Origin: Streptomyces canus
Lineage (GTDB): Bacteria > Actinomycetota > Actinomycetes > Streptomycetales > Streptomycetaceae
Assembly (NCBI RefSeq): GCF_030816965.1
Contig: NZ_JAUSYQ010000002.1
Span: 6,686,001-6,750,000, forward strand
Reading direction: 5' to 3'
DNA length: 64,000 nucleotides
In this document: one piece after another, positions 17,306-26,146 of the stretch
Layout of the letters: each line of letters starts with the position of its first letter
How positions within the stretch are numbered: position 1 is the first letter of the stretch
Position numbers and translations under genes: made by a program
Notes under the pieces: model-generated
What the model saw: only the letters and a program-made list of their open reading frames with translations
Told to the model about the DNA's origin: nothing
Database searches by the model: none

Positions 17306-19501
17306 GTGACAGCAGCAACGCACTCCACGCTCTTCCCGCGCACACCGGACTCGGCCGACGCGGTGCTCGAAGGGCTTGATCCCGAGCAGCGCGAGGTGGC
17401 CACCGCCCTGCACGGGCCGGTGTGCGTGCTGGCGGGCGCCGGTACCGGCAAGACCCGGGCGATCACCCACCGCATCGCCTACGGGGTGCGGGCCGGAATC
17501 CTCCAGCCCTCCAGCGTGCTCGCCGTCACCTTCACCAACCGCGCCGCCGGAGAGATGCGCGGGCGACTGCGCCAGCTCGGCGCCGCGGGCGTCCAGGCGC
17601 GTACGTTCCACTCGGCGGCCCTGCGCCAGCTCCAGTACTTCTGGCCGAAAGCCGTCGGTGGGTCCATGCCCCGGCTCGTCGACCGCAAGATCCAGCTCGT
17701 CGCCGACGCGGCCGCTGCCTGCCGCATCCGCCTCGACCGGGGTGAGCTGAGGGATGTCACCGGCGAGATCGAATGGTCCAAGGTCACCCAGACCGTCCCC
17801 TCCGACTACGCCCTCGCGGCAGCGAAGGCCGGCCGCGAGACCCCTCGCGCCGCAGCCGAGATCGCACAGCTCTACTCCGCCTACGAGGACCTCAAACGCG
17901 ATCGCGCCGTCATCGACTTCGAGGACGTCCTGCTGCTGACCGTCGCCATCCTCCAGGACCGGCACGACATCGCCGAACAGGTCCGTTCCCAGTACCAGCA
18001 CTTCGTCGTCGACGAGTACCAGGACGTCAGCCCCCTTCAGCAGCGTCTGCTGGATCTGTGGCTCGGGCGCCGCGACAGCCTGTGCGTCGTCGGTGACGCC
18101 AGCCAGACGATCTACTCCTTCACTGGCGCAACTCCCGACCATCTCCTCGACTTCCGTACCCGCCACCCCGGCGCCACCGTCGTCAAACTGGTCCGCGACT
18201 ACCGCTCCACGCCCCAGGTCGTCCATCTCGCCAACGGCCTGCTCGCCCAGGCCCGCGGCCGCGCCGCCGACCACCGGCTGGAACTGATCTCCCAGCGCCG
18301 GCCCGGCCCCGAGCCCGTCTACACCGAGTACACCGACGAGCCCGCCGAGGCCGAGGGAGCCGCCCGCCGCATCCGGGAGCTCATGGACGCGGGCGTCCGG
18401 GCCAGCGAGATCGCCGTCCTGTTCCGCACCAACTCCCAGTCCGAGACCTATGAACAGGCCCTGGCCGACGCCGGAGTGCCCTACCAGCTGCGCGGCGCCG
18501 AGCGGTTCTTCGACCGACCCGAGGTACGCAGGGCCATCGTCAATCTCCGGGGCGCGGCCCGCTTCGGCGGCAACGACTCACGCTTGGACGACGCCGTCGA
18601 CCTGCCCTCGCAGGTGCGCGCCGTGCTGTCGGGCGAGGGCTGGACCACCGTGCCGCCGGCCGGCTCCGGGGCCGTCAGGGAGCGCTGGGAATCGCTGGCC
18701 GCACTGGTGAACCTCGCGCAGGACTTCGCCGCCGCGGGAGCCGGCGCCACTCTGAACGACCTCGTGGCCGAACTCGACGAGCGGGCCGGCGCCCAGCACG
18801 CCCCGACCGTCGAGGGCGTCACCCTCGCCTCCCTGCACTCGGCCAAGGGTCTGGAGTGGGACGCCGTGTTCCTGGTCGGTGTCGCCGAGGGCATGATGCC
18901 GATCACCTACGCGAAGACGGACGAGCAGATCGAGGAGGAGCGCCGGCTCCTCTACGTCGGTGTCACCCGCGCCCGCGAGCGCCTTCACGTCTCCTGGTCG
19001 CTCTCCCGCTCGCCCGGCGGCCGCCCCAGCCGCCGCCCCAGCCGCTTCCTCGACGGACTGCGCCCCGGCTCCACCGCCACCGCGGGGCGGACTGCGGGTG
19101 GCGGTTCCGGAGGTGTCGAACGCGGCTTCACAAGCCCCGCCGGCGCCGCTCCGAGACGCACCCAGCGCACCCCGGCGCGCTGCGGTGTGTGCGGGCGCAC
19201 GCTCACCGACGCAGGCGAGATGAAGCTCATGCGTTGCGAGGACTGTCCCTCCGACATGGACGAGGGACTCTACGAGCGCTTGCGCGACTGGCGTGCGGTG
19301 CAGGCGCAACGCAGCGGACAGCCGGCCTTCTGCGTCTTCACGGACAAGACCCTGATGGCGATCGCTGAGGCCGTGCCCGACGACGAGCACGAGCTCGCGC
19401 GGATCCCGGGCGTCGGTATGCGCAAGCTCAACCGGTACGGAGCCGATGTGCTGACCATCTGTGCAGGCCAGGAGGTTTCGGAAGAAGAAGATGAGGCCTG
19501 A
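17306..19501 (+). CDS. uvrD2: UvrD2-type ATP-dependent DNA helicase with HRDC domain
   Basis: 731 residues from GTG 17306 (VTAATHSTLF). It is a 3'-5' SF1 helicase acting in DNA repair or fork processing. Motifs are Walker A LAGAGTGKTRAI (about 42-53), DEYQDVSPLQ (about 235), GDASQTIYSFTGA, LVRDYRST, LHSAKGLEWDAVF (about 511) and YVGVTRARERL. Residues about 625-650 carry the tetracysteine CGVCGRTL...CEDC typical of UvrD2, and the last 80 residues form an HRDC domain including AFCVFTDKTLMAIAEA and IPGVGMRKLNRYG. No strong ribosome site is seen. This architecture equals the mycobacterial UvrD2 next to whiB7. Confidence 0.9.
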   Translation: MTAATHSTLFPRTPDSADAVLEGLDPEQREVATALHGPVCVLAGAGTGKTRAITHRIAYGVRAGILQPSSVLAVTFTNRAAGEMRGRLRQLGAAGVQARTFHSAALRQLQYFWPKAVGGSMPRLVDRKIQLVADAAAACRIRLDRGELRDVTGEIEWSKVTQTVPSDYALAAAKAGRETPRAAAEIAQLYSAYEDLKRDRAVIDFEDVLLLTVAILQDRHDIAEQVRSQYQHFVVDEYQDVSPLQQRLLDLWLGRRDSLCVVGDASQTIYSFTGATPDHLLDFRTRHPGATVVKLVRDYRSTPQVVHLANGLLAQARGRAADHRLELISQRRPGPEPVYTEYTDEPAEAEGAARRIRELMDAGVRASEIAVLFRTNSQSETYEQALADAGVPYQLRGAERFFDRPEVRRAIVNLRGAARFGGNDSRLDDAVDLPSQVRAVLSGEGWTTVPPAGSGAVRERWESLAALVNLAQDFAAAGAGATLNDLVAELDERAGAQHAPTVEGVTLASLHSAKGLEWDAVFLVGVAEGMMPITYAKTDEQIEEERRLLYVGVTRARERLHVSWSLSRSPGGRPSRRPSRFLDGLRPGSTATAGRTAGGGSGGVERGFTSPAGAAPRRTQRTPARCGVCGRTLTDAGEMKLMRCEDCPSDMDEGLYERLRDWRAVQAQRSGQPAFCVFTDKTLMAIAEAVPDDEHELARIPGVGMRKLNRYGADVLTICAGQEVSEEEDEA

Positions 19502-19514
19502 TCCCAACTCGTCG

Positions 19515-19554
19515 GAAAAATAGTTTGCGCATGCCCCAGCAATCCCCATAGGTT
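19515..19554 (+). promoter_or_regulatory. Likely wblC leader promoter with AT-rich upstream box
   Basis: GAAAAATAG (19515-19523) directly precedes -35-like TTGCGC (19525-19530); after 18 bases comes -10-like TAGGTT (19549-19554). An AT-rich tract touching the -35 of a SigA promoter is the known WhiB7 binding arrangement in mycobacteria, so positive autoregulation is inferred. The start point would be near 19561, giving a roughly 600-nt leader to the wblC start. Confidence 0.55.
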
Positions 19555-19670
19555 CTTAGCCACGGGGACGGAGGCCTTCTCGGAGGCCCCGATTCCGTGT
19601 TCTACTTGCATTTCCGTCGGACAGCGGCTCGCGCCGCCGTCCCCAGAGACGCCGAGAGGAGGCGATTGAA

Positions 19671-19994
19671 GTGATCAGCATCAACAGCAGCGCGGCCGTC
19701 ACCACGGCCAAAATGACCGATCGCTCGGTCGTCTCCGCGTGCATGCTCGGCGTTTCGAACCTGGGCACCGGTCTGTCCGGCATTCCTGCCGCGCGTCCGG
19801 CGTCCTCCGTGTCTCTCGCGGTCCTTCCCGTCCGTGAGCGCAATGAGCGACCGACCAAGGCACTGGAAGCAGTAGTGGCACAGGCGCATGTCTATGCCTT
19901 TGCGGCGGCCGGTGCCGGATTCCGGAAGCAGACGACGCAGCACCACCTGATGTGGGCCTTCCGTGGGCCAGAACCCTGGAGTGATCCAGCCTGA
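19671..19994 (+). CDS. Small ORF in the wblC leader (candidate attenuation uORF)
   Basis: 107 residues from GTG 19671, with a strong AGGAGG 9 bases upstream, ending TGA 19994. No known domain is seen. The reading frame has only modest coding character and the peptide is rich in Ala, Val and Ser. Its stop codon lies inside a 7-bp stem (GCCTGAT 19989-19995 / ATCAGGC 20001-20007) just ahead of an intrinsic terminator. I read it mainly as a leader ORF whose translation senses ribosome inhibition. It could also encode a real small protein. Confidence 0.55.
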   Translation: MISINSSAAVTTAKMTDRSVVSACMLGVSNLGTGLSGIPAARPASSVSLAVLPVRERNERPTKALEAVVAQAHVYAFAAAGAGFRKQTTQHHLMWAFRGPEPWSDPA

Positions 19995-20018
19995 TCGTCG
20001 ATCAGGCCGGCGCCTTCA

Positions 20019-20060
20019 GGGCCGCGGAACCCCATCCGGGATCCGCGGCCCTTCTGTTTT
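20019..20060 (+). terminator. Intrinsic terminator inside the wblC leader (attenuator)
   Basis: GGGCCGCGGA (20019-20028) pairs perfectly with TCCGCGGCCC (20042-20051) and is followed by TTCTGTTTT. It lies 25 bp after the leader ORF and about 110 bp before wblC, so transcripts starting upstream must pass it to express wblC. Confidence 0.75.
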
Positions 20061-20169
20061 CCCCGAACGGGGAGAGCGGAGCGAAGGGGCCTCGGGACAA
20101 GAAAAGAACCCGGTACCAAGCGACTACCGGTCCAACAGGGCCGGACCGAACAGACGAGGAAGACGAACC

Positions 20170-20538
20170 GTGCAACTCGAAGCGCACGCCCCGTCCGTAC
20201 CGCCTTCCGAAACGATCCCCCCGCCCGGCCTCACGGAGGACTCCGCCTTGACTCCGCTCACCGCGCTCACCGCGCTCGACGACGCCATCGAGAACCTCGG
20301 CGTACCCGTCCCCTGCCGTTCCTACGACCCGGAGGTCTTCTTCGCCGAGTCGCCGGCCGATGTCGAGTACGCCAAGTCCCTCTGCCGCACCTGCCCGCTG
20401 ATGGAGGCCTGCCTCGCCGGCGCCAAGGAGCGGCGTGAGCCCTGGGGCGTCTGGGGTGGCGAGTTGTTCGTCCAGGGTGTCGTCGTCGCCCGGAAGCGGC
20501 CGCGTGGTCGCCCGCGCAAGAACCCGGTCACGGCATGA
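20170..20538 (+). CDS. wblC: WhiB-family Fe-S transcription factor WblC (WhiB7 orthologue)
   Basis: 122 residues from GTG 20170 with GAGGAAG upstream. WhiB7/WblC binds the primary sigma factor SigA and activates intrinsic antibiotic-resistance genes after ribosome-targeting drugs. The four cluster cysteines are C of VPCRSYDPEVFF and the three of CRTCPLMEAC, followed by the turn EPWGVWGGE and the AT-hook RPRGRPRKN that marks the WhiB7 group. Genomic position after uvrD2 is as in mycobacteria (Rv3197A). Regulation is probably by the autoregulated promoter near 19525 and the attenuator near 20019-20060. A small gene overlaps its end by ATGA. Confidence 0.95.
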   Translation: MQLEAHAPSVPPSETIPPPGLTEDSALTPLTALTALDDAIENLGVPVPCRSYDPEVFFAESPADVEYAKSLCRTCPLMEACLAGAKERREPWGVWGGELFVQGVVVARKRPRGRPRKNPVTA

Positions 20539-20858
20539 ACACCGCAGGAACGATCGACCGTCCCCTCACGAACGACCCCACGAAGCAGGCCCCGATGAAG
20601 CCGTCCACCAGCGAGCCCACAGGCTCCGCGATCCCAGACTTCACCACCACCGACGCGTCCGACTCGCGTCAGAACAGGACCCGAGAGATGCAACTCATTC
20701 CAGAAGCCCTGGCTCGTGCGCATATGCACGACCGGCTGCATGAGGCCGAGCAGGAACGCCGGGCGATCCGCCTGGCGACCGCCCGCCGGATGCAGCGCAG
20801 GGCTGAGCGCGCCTCCCTGCGTGCTCGCCGTGCGCTCGCCATCGCCGTCATGCAGTAG
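20535..20858 (+). CDS. Small hypothetical protein coupled to wblC
   Basis: 107 residues; its ATG overlaps the wblC stop (ATGA), so it is translationally coupled and on the same transcript. The N-terminal half is polar and Thr/Pro-rich. The C-terminal half (about 60-107) is a strongly basic amphipathic helix with repeated EQERRAIRLATARRMQRRAE-type composition. No family is recognised. It may be a genus-restricted accessory of the wblC response; that is inference. Confidence 0.6.
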   Translation: MNTAGTIDRPLTNDPTKQAPMKPSTSEPTGSAIPDFTTTDASDSRQNRTREMQLIPEALARAHMHDRLHEAEQERRAIRLATARRMQRRAERASLRARRALAIAVMQ

Positions 20859-20931
20859 TCCGACCCACACCTGAAGCGGTGGCCTCCCGAGCCGAGCAGA
20901 ACCGAGCTCACCGGGAGGCGGAAGCTCTCCC

Positions 20932-20971
20932 CCGCGGGGGCCGGTCCGTCCGAACGGACCGGCCCCCGCGG
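20932..20971. terminator. Strong bidirectional terminator after the wblC operon
   Basis: CCGCGGGGGCCGGTCCGT (20932-20949) and its exact complement (20954-20971) make an 18-bp perfect stem with loop CCGA, between the wblC operon and the convergent ABC1 gene. Confidence 0.85.
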
Positions 20972-20999
20972 TGCGTTGCGCGTTGTGACGAAGACCCGT

Positions 21000-22370
21000 T
21001 CACGCCTCCGCCGCGGAACCCTCCTCGTCCAGCTCCTCCTCCGGCACGAACCCCGGCAGCCACTCCTCCAGTTCCTCACGCAGCCGGACCGTCGCGCCCA
21101 GCTGGCACAGAACGCCGATGGTGCTCAGCGTGACCCGGTGTATCAGGAGGTATGCCGGGGGGAGATTGAGCTGTTTGCCCAGTTGGTGGGCGGGGGAGCG
21201 GGGGTCTGCGATCCGGGCGGCCTGGCTGCGCATCCAGCCGCGGGTGAAGGTGAACTCGTCGACCTCGGCCGGTTCGATGATCGGGAGGAGGTAGTCGAGG
21301 ACCGCGTCAGGGTCCAGCTCTATCGACTCCTTGACGAAGCCCTCCACGCGGAGGAGTTCGTAGACCGCTTCCGCCTCGCCGTCCAGCGTCATGCGCAGGG
21401 AGGTGCCGATGGTGTCCGGCAGACCGCCGGGAAGCCGGTCGACCGTGCCGAAGTCCAGGACGCCCAGGCGCCAGTCCTCCTCGCCGCCAGGACCGCCGGG
21501 CAGGAGTCGGAAGTTGCCCGGGTGCGGGTCGGCGTGCAGCAGGCTGGTGCGCGCGGGGCCGGAGAAGAGGAAACGGGCCAGGAGTTGTCCGGCGCGGTCG
21601 CGCTGCTCCTGGGTGCCGTCGGAGATCACCTCCGACAGCGGCACACCCTCGATCCACTCCGTGATCAGGACCTGGTCGCTCTGATGGACCACGGCCGGGA
21701 CCACGACGTCCGGATCGTCCGCGAACTCCTCCGCGTGGGCCTGCTGGGCCTGTGCCTCCAGGCCGTAGTCGAGTTCCTCCGAGACCCGGTCGCGCAACTC
21801 GGCGATGAGCGGCTTGATGTCGATCCCGGGGACGAGGGGCCCCAGCAGACGGGCGAAGCGGCCCAGTTGGTTCAGGTCGGACAGCAGGGCCTCGCCGGCT
21901 CCCGGGTACTGGACCTTGACCGCCACCTCCCGCCCGTCGTGCCACACGGCCCGGTGCACCTGGCCGATGGACGCCGCCGCGGAGGGCTTGTCGTCGAACT
22001 CGGCGAACAGCTCCCGCCAGTCTTCGCCCAGCCGCTCCTCGAGCACGGTGTGCACGGTGCGGGTCGGCATAGGAGGCGCGGCCTCCTGCAGCTTCGTCAG
22101 GGCCGCGCGATAGGGGCCGGCGACCTCCTCGGGGAGCGCCGACTCGAAGACGGACAGGGCCTGGCCGAACTTCATGGCACCGCCCTTGAGCTCCCCGAGC
22201 ACCTTGAACAACTGGTCGGCGGTGCGCTGTTGCAGCTCGCGGCCGACGATCTCCGCGGACTCGCCCACGATCCGCTTGCCGAGTCCCCAGGTGGCCCGCC
22301 CGGCGAAGCCGAGCGGGAGCGCGGCGAGCTTGGCGGTCCGGGTGACCGCCTTCCGGGGAAGATCAGACAT
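21000..22370 (-). CDS. ABC1/AarF/UbiB-type atypical kinase
   Basis: 456 residues. Members of this family are protein-kinase-like ATPases linked to isoprenoid lipid or quinone metabolism. Motifs are KFGQALS (KxGQ, about 68), AAASIGQVHRA (alanine-rich P-loop, about 130), VAVKVQYPG (ATP lysine), HADPHPGNFRL (catalytic loop) and LDFGTVDRL (metal site). No transmembrane segment is obvious. Its ATG at 22370 lies inside the end of the upstream ThiF-like gene (8-bp overlap), so the two are probably coupled. The same pair neighbours whiB7 in mycobacteria (Rv3197, Rv3196). Confidence 0.88.
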   Translation of the reverse strand: MSDLPRKAVTRTAKLAALPLGFAGRATWGLGKRIVGESAEIVGRELQQRTADQLFKVLGELKGGAMKFGQALSVFESALPEEVAGPYRAALTKLQEAAPPMPTRTVHTVLEERLGEDWRELFAEFDDKPSAAASIGQVHRAVWHDGREVAVKVQYPGAGEALLSDLNQLGRFARLLGPLVPGIDIKPLIAELRDRVSEELDYGLEAQAQQAHAEEFADDPDVVVPAVVHQSDQVLITEWIEGVPLSEVISDGTQEQRDRAGQLLARFLFSGPARTSLLHADPHPGNFRLLPGGPGGEEDWRLGVLDFGTVDRLPGGLPDTIGTSLRMTLDGEAEAVYELLRVEGFVKESIELDPDAVLDYLLPIIEPAEVDEFTFTRGWMRSQAARIADPRSPAHQLGKQLNLPPAYLLIHRVTLSTIGVLCQLGATVRLREELEEWLPGFVPEEELDEEGSAAEA

Positions 22371-23610
22371 GCGCCCTCCAGGTCCCAGCAGGCCGTGGCG
22401 CGGTTGCCTTGCGGCACGACTCCTCCGACGACCCTTGCTTCCTCATTGTCTCGTGCGCAGCCTCCTCCTTGGAGGTGTGTTCTCCCTTACCTTTCTCGGC
22501 GGCCCCGCACGGACATGCGGGATGCGGCCAGACCGGCCGCGCGTGCCAGCTCAGACCGGGCAGCGAGACCTCCCAGCGGGCCCCCGCGCTCGACGGGAGG
22601 CGGCCGTCCAGGAAAGCGAGCGCGTGCCCGGCCGCAAGTCCGGCGACTGTAGTGGCCAGTGCCAGGTCACAGGGCCGCGCCGAAAGCCGTCTGCTGCCTG
22701 AACGCCACTGGGCGACCAGCCGGGGCCAGGCCTGGTCGCGGTCGGTCCGCGTCTCGTGCAGACAGCCCGCGCAGCCTGTCTCGCCCGGCAGGACGAGAGG
22801 GCCGACCACTCCTGTCGCCTCGACCACACCGGCGTACAGATGAGGTGTGCCGGACCGGACGAGGGGCTCGCCGGTGGCCGGGGCGGGCGCGTGCACGTCG
22901 ACGTCGTCCCGCGGGGCCAGGACCACCAGGGAGAAACCGGGGTCGTCCGACCCGGCCGAGGCCCGGGAGCCACCGCGGGGCGGGCGCCCCGGAGCCGCCA
23001 CGGAAACCGCCCGGCGTGCGGCCGTGTCCCTGCGGTCGCCGACGGAGCCGGCGGGCAGCCCACCCGGGGCCACGTCCCAGGGCTCGACCCGCCCGCTGTC
23101 CCGCACGTCGACCTCCCCGATGCCGGCGCCCGAGAGCAGCGCGGCCAGCACCACACCCACCCGGCCGGCGCCCCTGATCTGCACACGCAGCGAACGGCGG
23201 GCAGCCAGAAGCCTCATCGCGTCACCCGGCTCCGAGGTGGTCAGCGACAGGGACGCCAGGTCGGGTGCCAGCCGGTCGAGGACCTCCTTCTTCCCGCGCA
23301 GCGCGTCCGCGTCCGGCCCACCGCCCCTCGCGTCGTCGATGAGCCCGGCGCGCGCGAGCCGTCCCACCAGCGTGTCGACATGACCCTCGGGCAGATCCAT
23401 ACGGTGTCCCTCCTCCCGCAGCAGCGCGAGACCACGCGTGCCGTTGAGCAGGTCGAGGAAGCTGCCCGTCGCCGTGTCCATGGGACCCAGCGTCATCGCG
23501 TGCGCCGGGGTCATCCCGAACTGCACGGTGTTGAGATCGCGCCAGCCGCGTCGGAGCGCGGGTTTCATCTGCGGAACCATTGTTTGCTCGAGCGGAATCA
23601 CTGCTTGCAT
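22363..23610 (-). CDS. ThiF/E1-like NAD(P)-fold protein
   Basis: About 415 residues from ATG 23610 (MQAVIPLEQT); ATG codons at 23580 and 23568 are alternatives and an upstream extension to 23772 looks non-coding. The centre has a Rossmann segment VQIRGAGRVGVVLAALLSGAG with VDVRDSGRVEPWDVAPGG, as in ThiF/MoeB/UBA E1-like adenylyltransferases, and Cys pairs CAGCLH and CPCG that may bind zinc. The N-terminal part resembles peptide-recognition domains of azole-peptide cyclodehydratase partners. No precursor peptide or YcaO gene is nearby, so a role in peptide modification is unproven. It runs into the ABC1 gene. Confidence 0.7.
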   Translation of the reverse strand: MQAVIPLEQTMVPQMKPALRRGWRDLNTVQFGMTPAHAMTLGPMDTATGSFLDLLNGTRGLALLREEGHRMDLPEGHVDTLVGRLARAGLIDDARGGGPDADALRGKKEVLDRLAPDLASLSLTTSEPGDAMRLLAARRSLRVQIRGAGRVGVVLAALLSGAGIGEVDVRDSGRVEPWDVAPGGLPAGSVGDRRDTAARRAVSVAAPGRPPRGGSRASAGSDDPGFSLVVLAPRDDVDVHAPAPATGEPLVRSGTPHLYAGVVEATGVVGPLVLPGETGCAGCLHETRTDRDQAWPRLVAQWRSGSRRLSARPCDLALATTVAGLAAGHALAFLDGRLPSSAGARWEVSLPGLSWHARPVWPHPACPCGAAEKGKGEHTSKEEAAHETMRKQGSSEESCRKATAPRPAGTWRAHV

Positions 23611-23729
23611 GACAGGCCCCCGTAGCCCTCGTAGAACGTCCCCGTGCGTCGCCGGAGCCCGGACGACGGCCGGTCGCGGCTCAGGCGGCGGTGCCAGCAT
23701 GCCCGGACCCGGCCGGCACGTGTCGAAAG

Positions 23730-23738
23730 TTGTCCACA
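23730..23738 (+). promoter_or_regulatory. DnaA-box 9-mer
   Basis: TTGTCCACA is a perfect match to the Streptomyces DnaA box, in the 231-bp divergent gap between the ThiF-like and YgjP-like genes. No other motif is recognised in this gap. Confidence 0.4.
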
Positions 23739-23841
23739 GGTGAGGGCCATTCGTCGTACAAATCAGACGCATGGCGGGCGATCGGAACCGAACCGTCCCG
23801 GAGTCGGGACTTCACCCGTGTGCAGCGGGTAACGTCAGGGC

Positions 23842-24438
23842 GTGCCCGCCGACCCACTGCACAGCGCCGGAAAGCCACAGCGCAGTACGACGAGCCAGCC
23901 GCCGAGCGGCTCGGGGGCGAGCGCGATCGAGGTGCGCAGGAGCAGCCGTCGCCGCCGGACGGTCTCCGCGTACCGCGAGGGCGATCGCACCGTCGTGCTC
24001 ATCCCTGCCCGGATGTCCGAGGCCGAGGAGCAGCGCTGGGTGAGCGTCATGCTCGACAAGCTGGCCGCCCAGGAGAGCAAACGGGTCCTCGGCGACACCG
24101 AGCTCTCCGAGCGTGCCCAGCGGCTTTCGGCCCAGTACTTCGACGGCCGGGCACGGCCCGCCTCGGTCCGCTGGGTCACCAACCAGAACACCCGCTGGGG
24201 CTCGTGCACCCCGTCCGAGGGCAGCATCCGGCTCTCGCACCGGCTCCAGGGCATGCCGGAGTACGTCGTCGACTACGTCCTGCTCCATGAGCTCGCGCAT
24301 CTGCTGGTGCCCGGACACGGGCCCCGTTTCTGGCGGCTGCTGGAGGCCTATCCGCGCACTGAGCGGGCCAAGGGCTATCTCGAAGGCGTGGTCGCCGCGG
24401 ACCGGTTGCCGCGCCTTCCGGTCGCCGGCGAGGAGTGA
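23842..24438 (+). CDS. YgjP-like (DUF45) zinc metallopeptidase
   Basis: 198 residues from GTG 23842. The catalytic helix is YVLLHELAHLLVPGHG with HELAH and a third histidine in GHGPRFW, the SprT/YgjP layout. NQNTRWGSCTPSEGSIRLS is the conserved strand region ahead of it. The N-terminus is Arg/Ser-rich and not conserved in type. No signal peptide is seen, so it is cytosolic. The family is poorly understood. It may share a promoter region with the divergent ThiF-like gene. Confidence 0.85.
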   Translation: MPADPLHSAGKPQRSTTSQPPSGSGASAIEVRRSSRRRRTVSAYREGDRTVVLIPARMSEAEEQRWVSVMLDKLAAQESKRVLGDTELSERAQRLSAQYFDGRARPASVRWVTNQNTRWGSCTPSEGSIRLSHRLQGMPEYVVDYVLLHELAHLLVPGHGPRFWRLLEAYPRTERAKGYLEGVVAADRLPRLPVAGEE

Positions 24439-24552
24439 CCGCCGACTCGAACGGGTTTTTGTACCGGATCTGTACCGACCTGCACCGGTGTCCGAGTTTG
24501 CCGTTAGCCTGTCGCGACGCACTCGTATTCGGGATGGGGACGGTCGTTACGC

Positions 24553-26142
24553 ATGGCCAGGGAATTCCAACGCGGCCACAAGGCCAAGATCAGTGACCTG
24601 ACCGCGGGTACGGATCTGTACGTAGGCGTGCAGATCTCCGGCCCCGGACTGACCTTCGACATCAGCTGCTTCGGCCTCGACGCCGACGAACGGCTCTCGG
24701 ACGACCGGTACTTCATCTTCTTCAACCAGCCGAAGTCCCCCGAGGACTCCATCCAGCTCCTGGGCGCGCAGTCGGGCGACACGGAGTCGTTCCGGGTCAC
24801 GCTCGATCAGATTCCGTCGCAGATCCAGAAGCTGTCGTTCACGGCGACGATCGACGGTGCCGGCCAGATGTCCCAGATCGCCCCCGGCTACCTCCGGATC
24901 GTCGCCGGTGGCGAGGAAGTGGCCCGGTACTCCTTCGAGGGCAGCGAGTTCTCCACCGAGCGTGCCGTGATGCTGGGCGACCTGTATCTGAAGGACGTCT
25001 GGCGGTTCGCCGCAGTCGGCCAGGGCTTCGACGGCGGCCTCGACGCGCTGCTGAAGAACTTCGGCGGCGAGGTCGCCGAGGAGGAGCCCGAGGCCGCGCC
25101 CCAGCAGCCCGCCGTCCCGGCCCAGTCCCAGGCGCCGGCCTTCGCCCCGCCCCCGCAGGCCACCGCGCCGGCACCTTCGTTCGGCGCGCCCCCGGCCCCC
25201 GCTCAGGCGGCGCCCTCGCCCGCCGCTCCGCCGGCCGCCGGGACCACCCCGCCCGCGCCCACCGCGCCGACGAGCCCGCAGACGTTCACACCTCCGGGAC
25301 AGACCTTCACGCCGCCCGGCGCACCTCCGGCGGGGCAGTTCGCGCCCCCCGGCGCACCCGCGGGCCAGTTCACGCCTCCGGGCGCAGTCGCCGGCCAGTT
25401 CGCGCCCCCCGGTGCCCCCGGAGCCTTCCCCGGCCAGGCCCAGCCCTTCGGCGGCGGCACCCAGCTCGCCCCTGTGCCGCCCGAGGCCAACGTCCGGGTC
25501 GTCCTGACGAAATACGCGGAAGCCCCCGTCGGCGACCGCTGGACCGAGCAGAACACGAACCTGGTGCGGGCCACACTCACCAAGGACGCTCCCATCCTCG
25601 CCAAGCAGGGCAGCATGGTCGCCTACCAGGGCGACATCGACTTCGCCCACAAGGGCTCGGGCCTGCTCGGCAAGCTCACCGGGGCGCTCACCGGCCAGGG
25701 CATGTCCCTGATGCGCTGTACGGGCAACGGCGAGGTGTTCCTCGCCGACGAGGCCAGCCGTGTCTTCGTCATCCGCCTCCAGGGTGAGCAGATCTACACC
25801 AGCGCCCAGGGCGTGCTCGCCTTCGACGAGTCCCTGGAGACCGAGGTCCGCCGCATCGAGGGCGCGGGACTGCCCGGCGGGGGCTTCTTCAGCATGCTCT
25901 TCTCCGGCACGGGAGCGGTCGTCGTCAAGACACGCGGCGTGCCCGTCGTCCTCCCCGTCGGCGCGGCCACCTATGTCGACGGCAACGCCGTCATCGCCTG
26001 GTCCGCCGGCGCGCAGGCGGTCACCACGACCTCGCTCAGGCTGCGCCGCTCCGGGTACGCCCGGCAGACCACCGAGGCCGTGAACCTCCAGTTCCGCGGT
26101 GCCCCGGGCAACTTCGTCGTCGTACAGCCCTTCGAGGTGTGA
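24553..26142 (+). CDS. TerD domain - proline-rich linker - AIM24 domain fusion
   Basis: 529 residues. Residues 1-170 are a TerD-type calcium-binding beta-sandwich with FDISCFGLDAD, LSDDRYFIFFNQPKSPEDSI and RVTLDQIPSQI. Residues about 175-305 are a Pro/Ala/Gly linker with repeated TPPGAPAGQF-like units. Residues 315-529 are an AIM24 (glycine-rich beta-helix) domain with LAKQGSMVAYQGDIDF, LMRCTGNGEVFLAD and NFVVVQPFEV. TerD proteins act in tellurite/stress phenotypes; AIM24 function in bacteria is unknown. It is the first of three tightly spaced AIM24 genes. Confidence 0.88.
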   Translation: MAREFQRGHKAKISDLTAGTDLYVGVQISGPGLTFDISCFGLDADERLSDDRYFIFFNQPKSPEDSIQLLGAQSGDTESFRVTLDQIPSQIQKLSFTATIDGAGQMSQIAPGYLRIVAGGEEVARYSFEGSEFSTERAVMLGDLYLKDVWRFAAVGQGFDGGLDALLKNFGGEVAEEEPEAAPQQPAVPAQSQAPAFAPPPQATAPAPSFGAPPAPAQAAPSPAAPPAAGTTPPAPTAPTSPQTFTPPGQTFTPPGAPPAGQFAPPGAPAGQFTPPGAVAGQFAPPGAPGAFPGQAQPFGGGTQLAPVPPEANVRVVLTKYAEAPVGDRWTEQNTNLVRATLTKDAPILAKQGSMVAYQGDIDFAHKGSGLLGKLTGALTGQGMSLMRCTGNGEVFLADEASRVFVIRLQGEQIYTSAQGVLAFDESLETEVRRIEGAGLPGGGFFSMLFSGTGAVVVKTRGVPVVLPVGAATYVDGNAVIAWSAGAQAVTTTSLRLRRSGYARQTTEAVNLQFRGAPGNFVVVQPFEV

Positions 26143-26146
26143 GGCC

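Noticed and set aside
22363..23610. A ribosomally made peptide (TOMM) cluster around the ThiF-like gene
   Set aside because: No YcaO, dehydrogenase or precursor peptide lies nearby; the pairing with ABC1 is conserved in mycobacteria that lack such clusters here.
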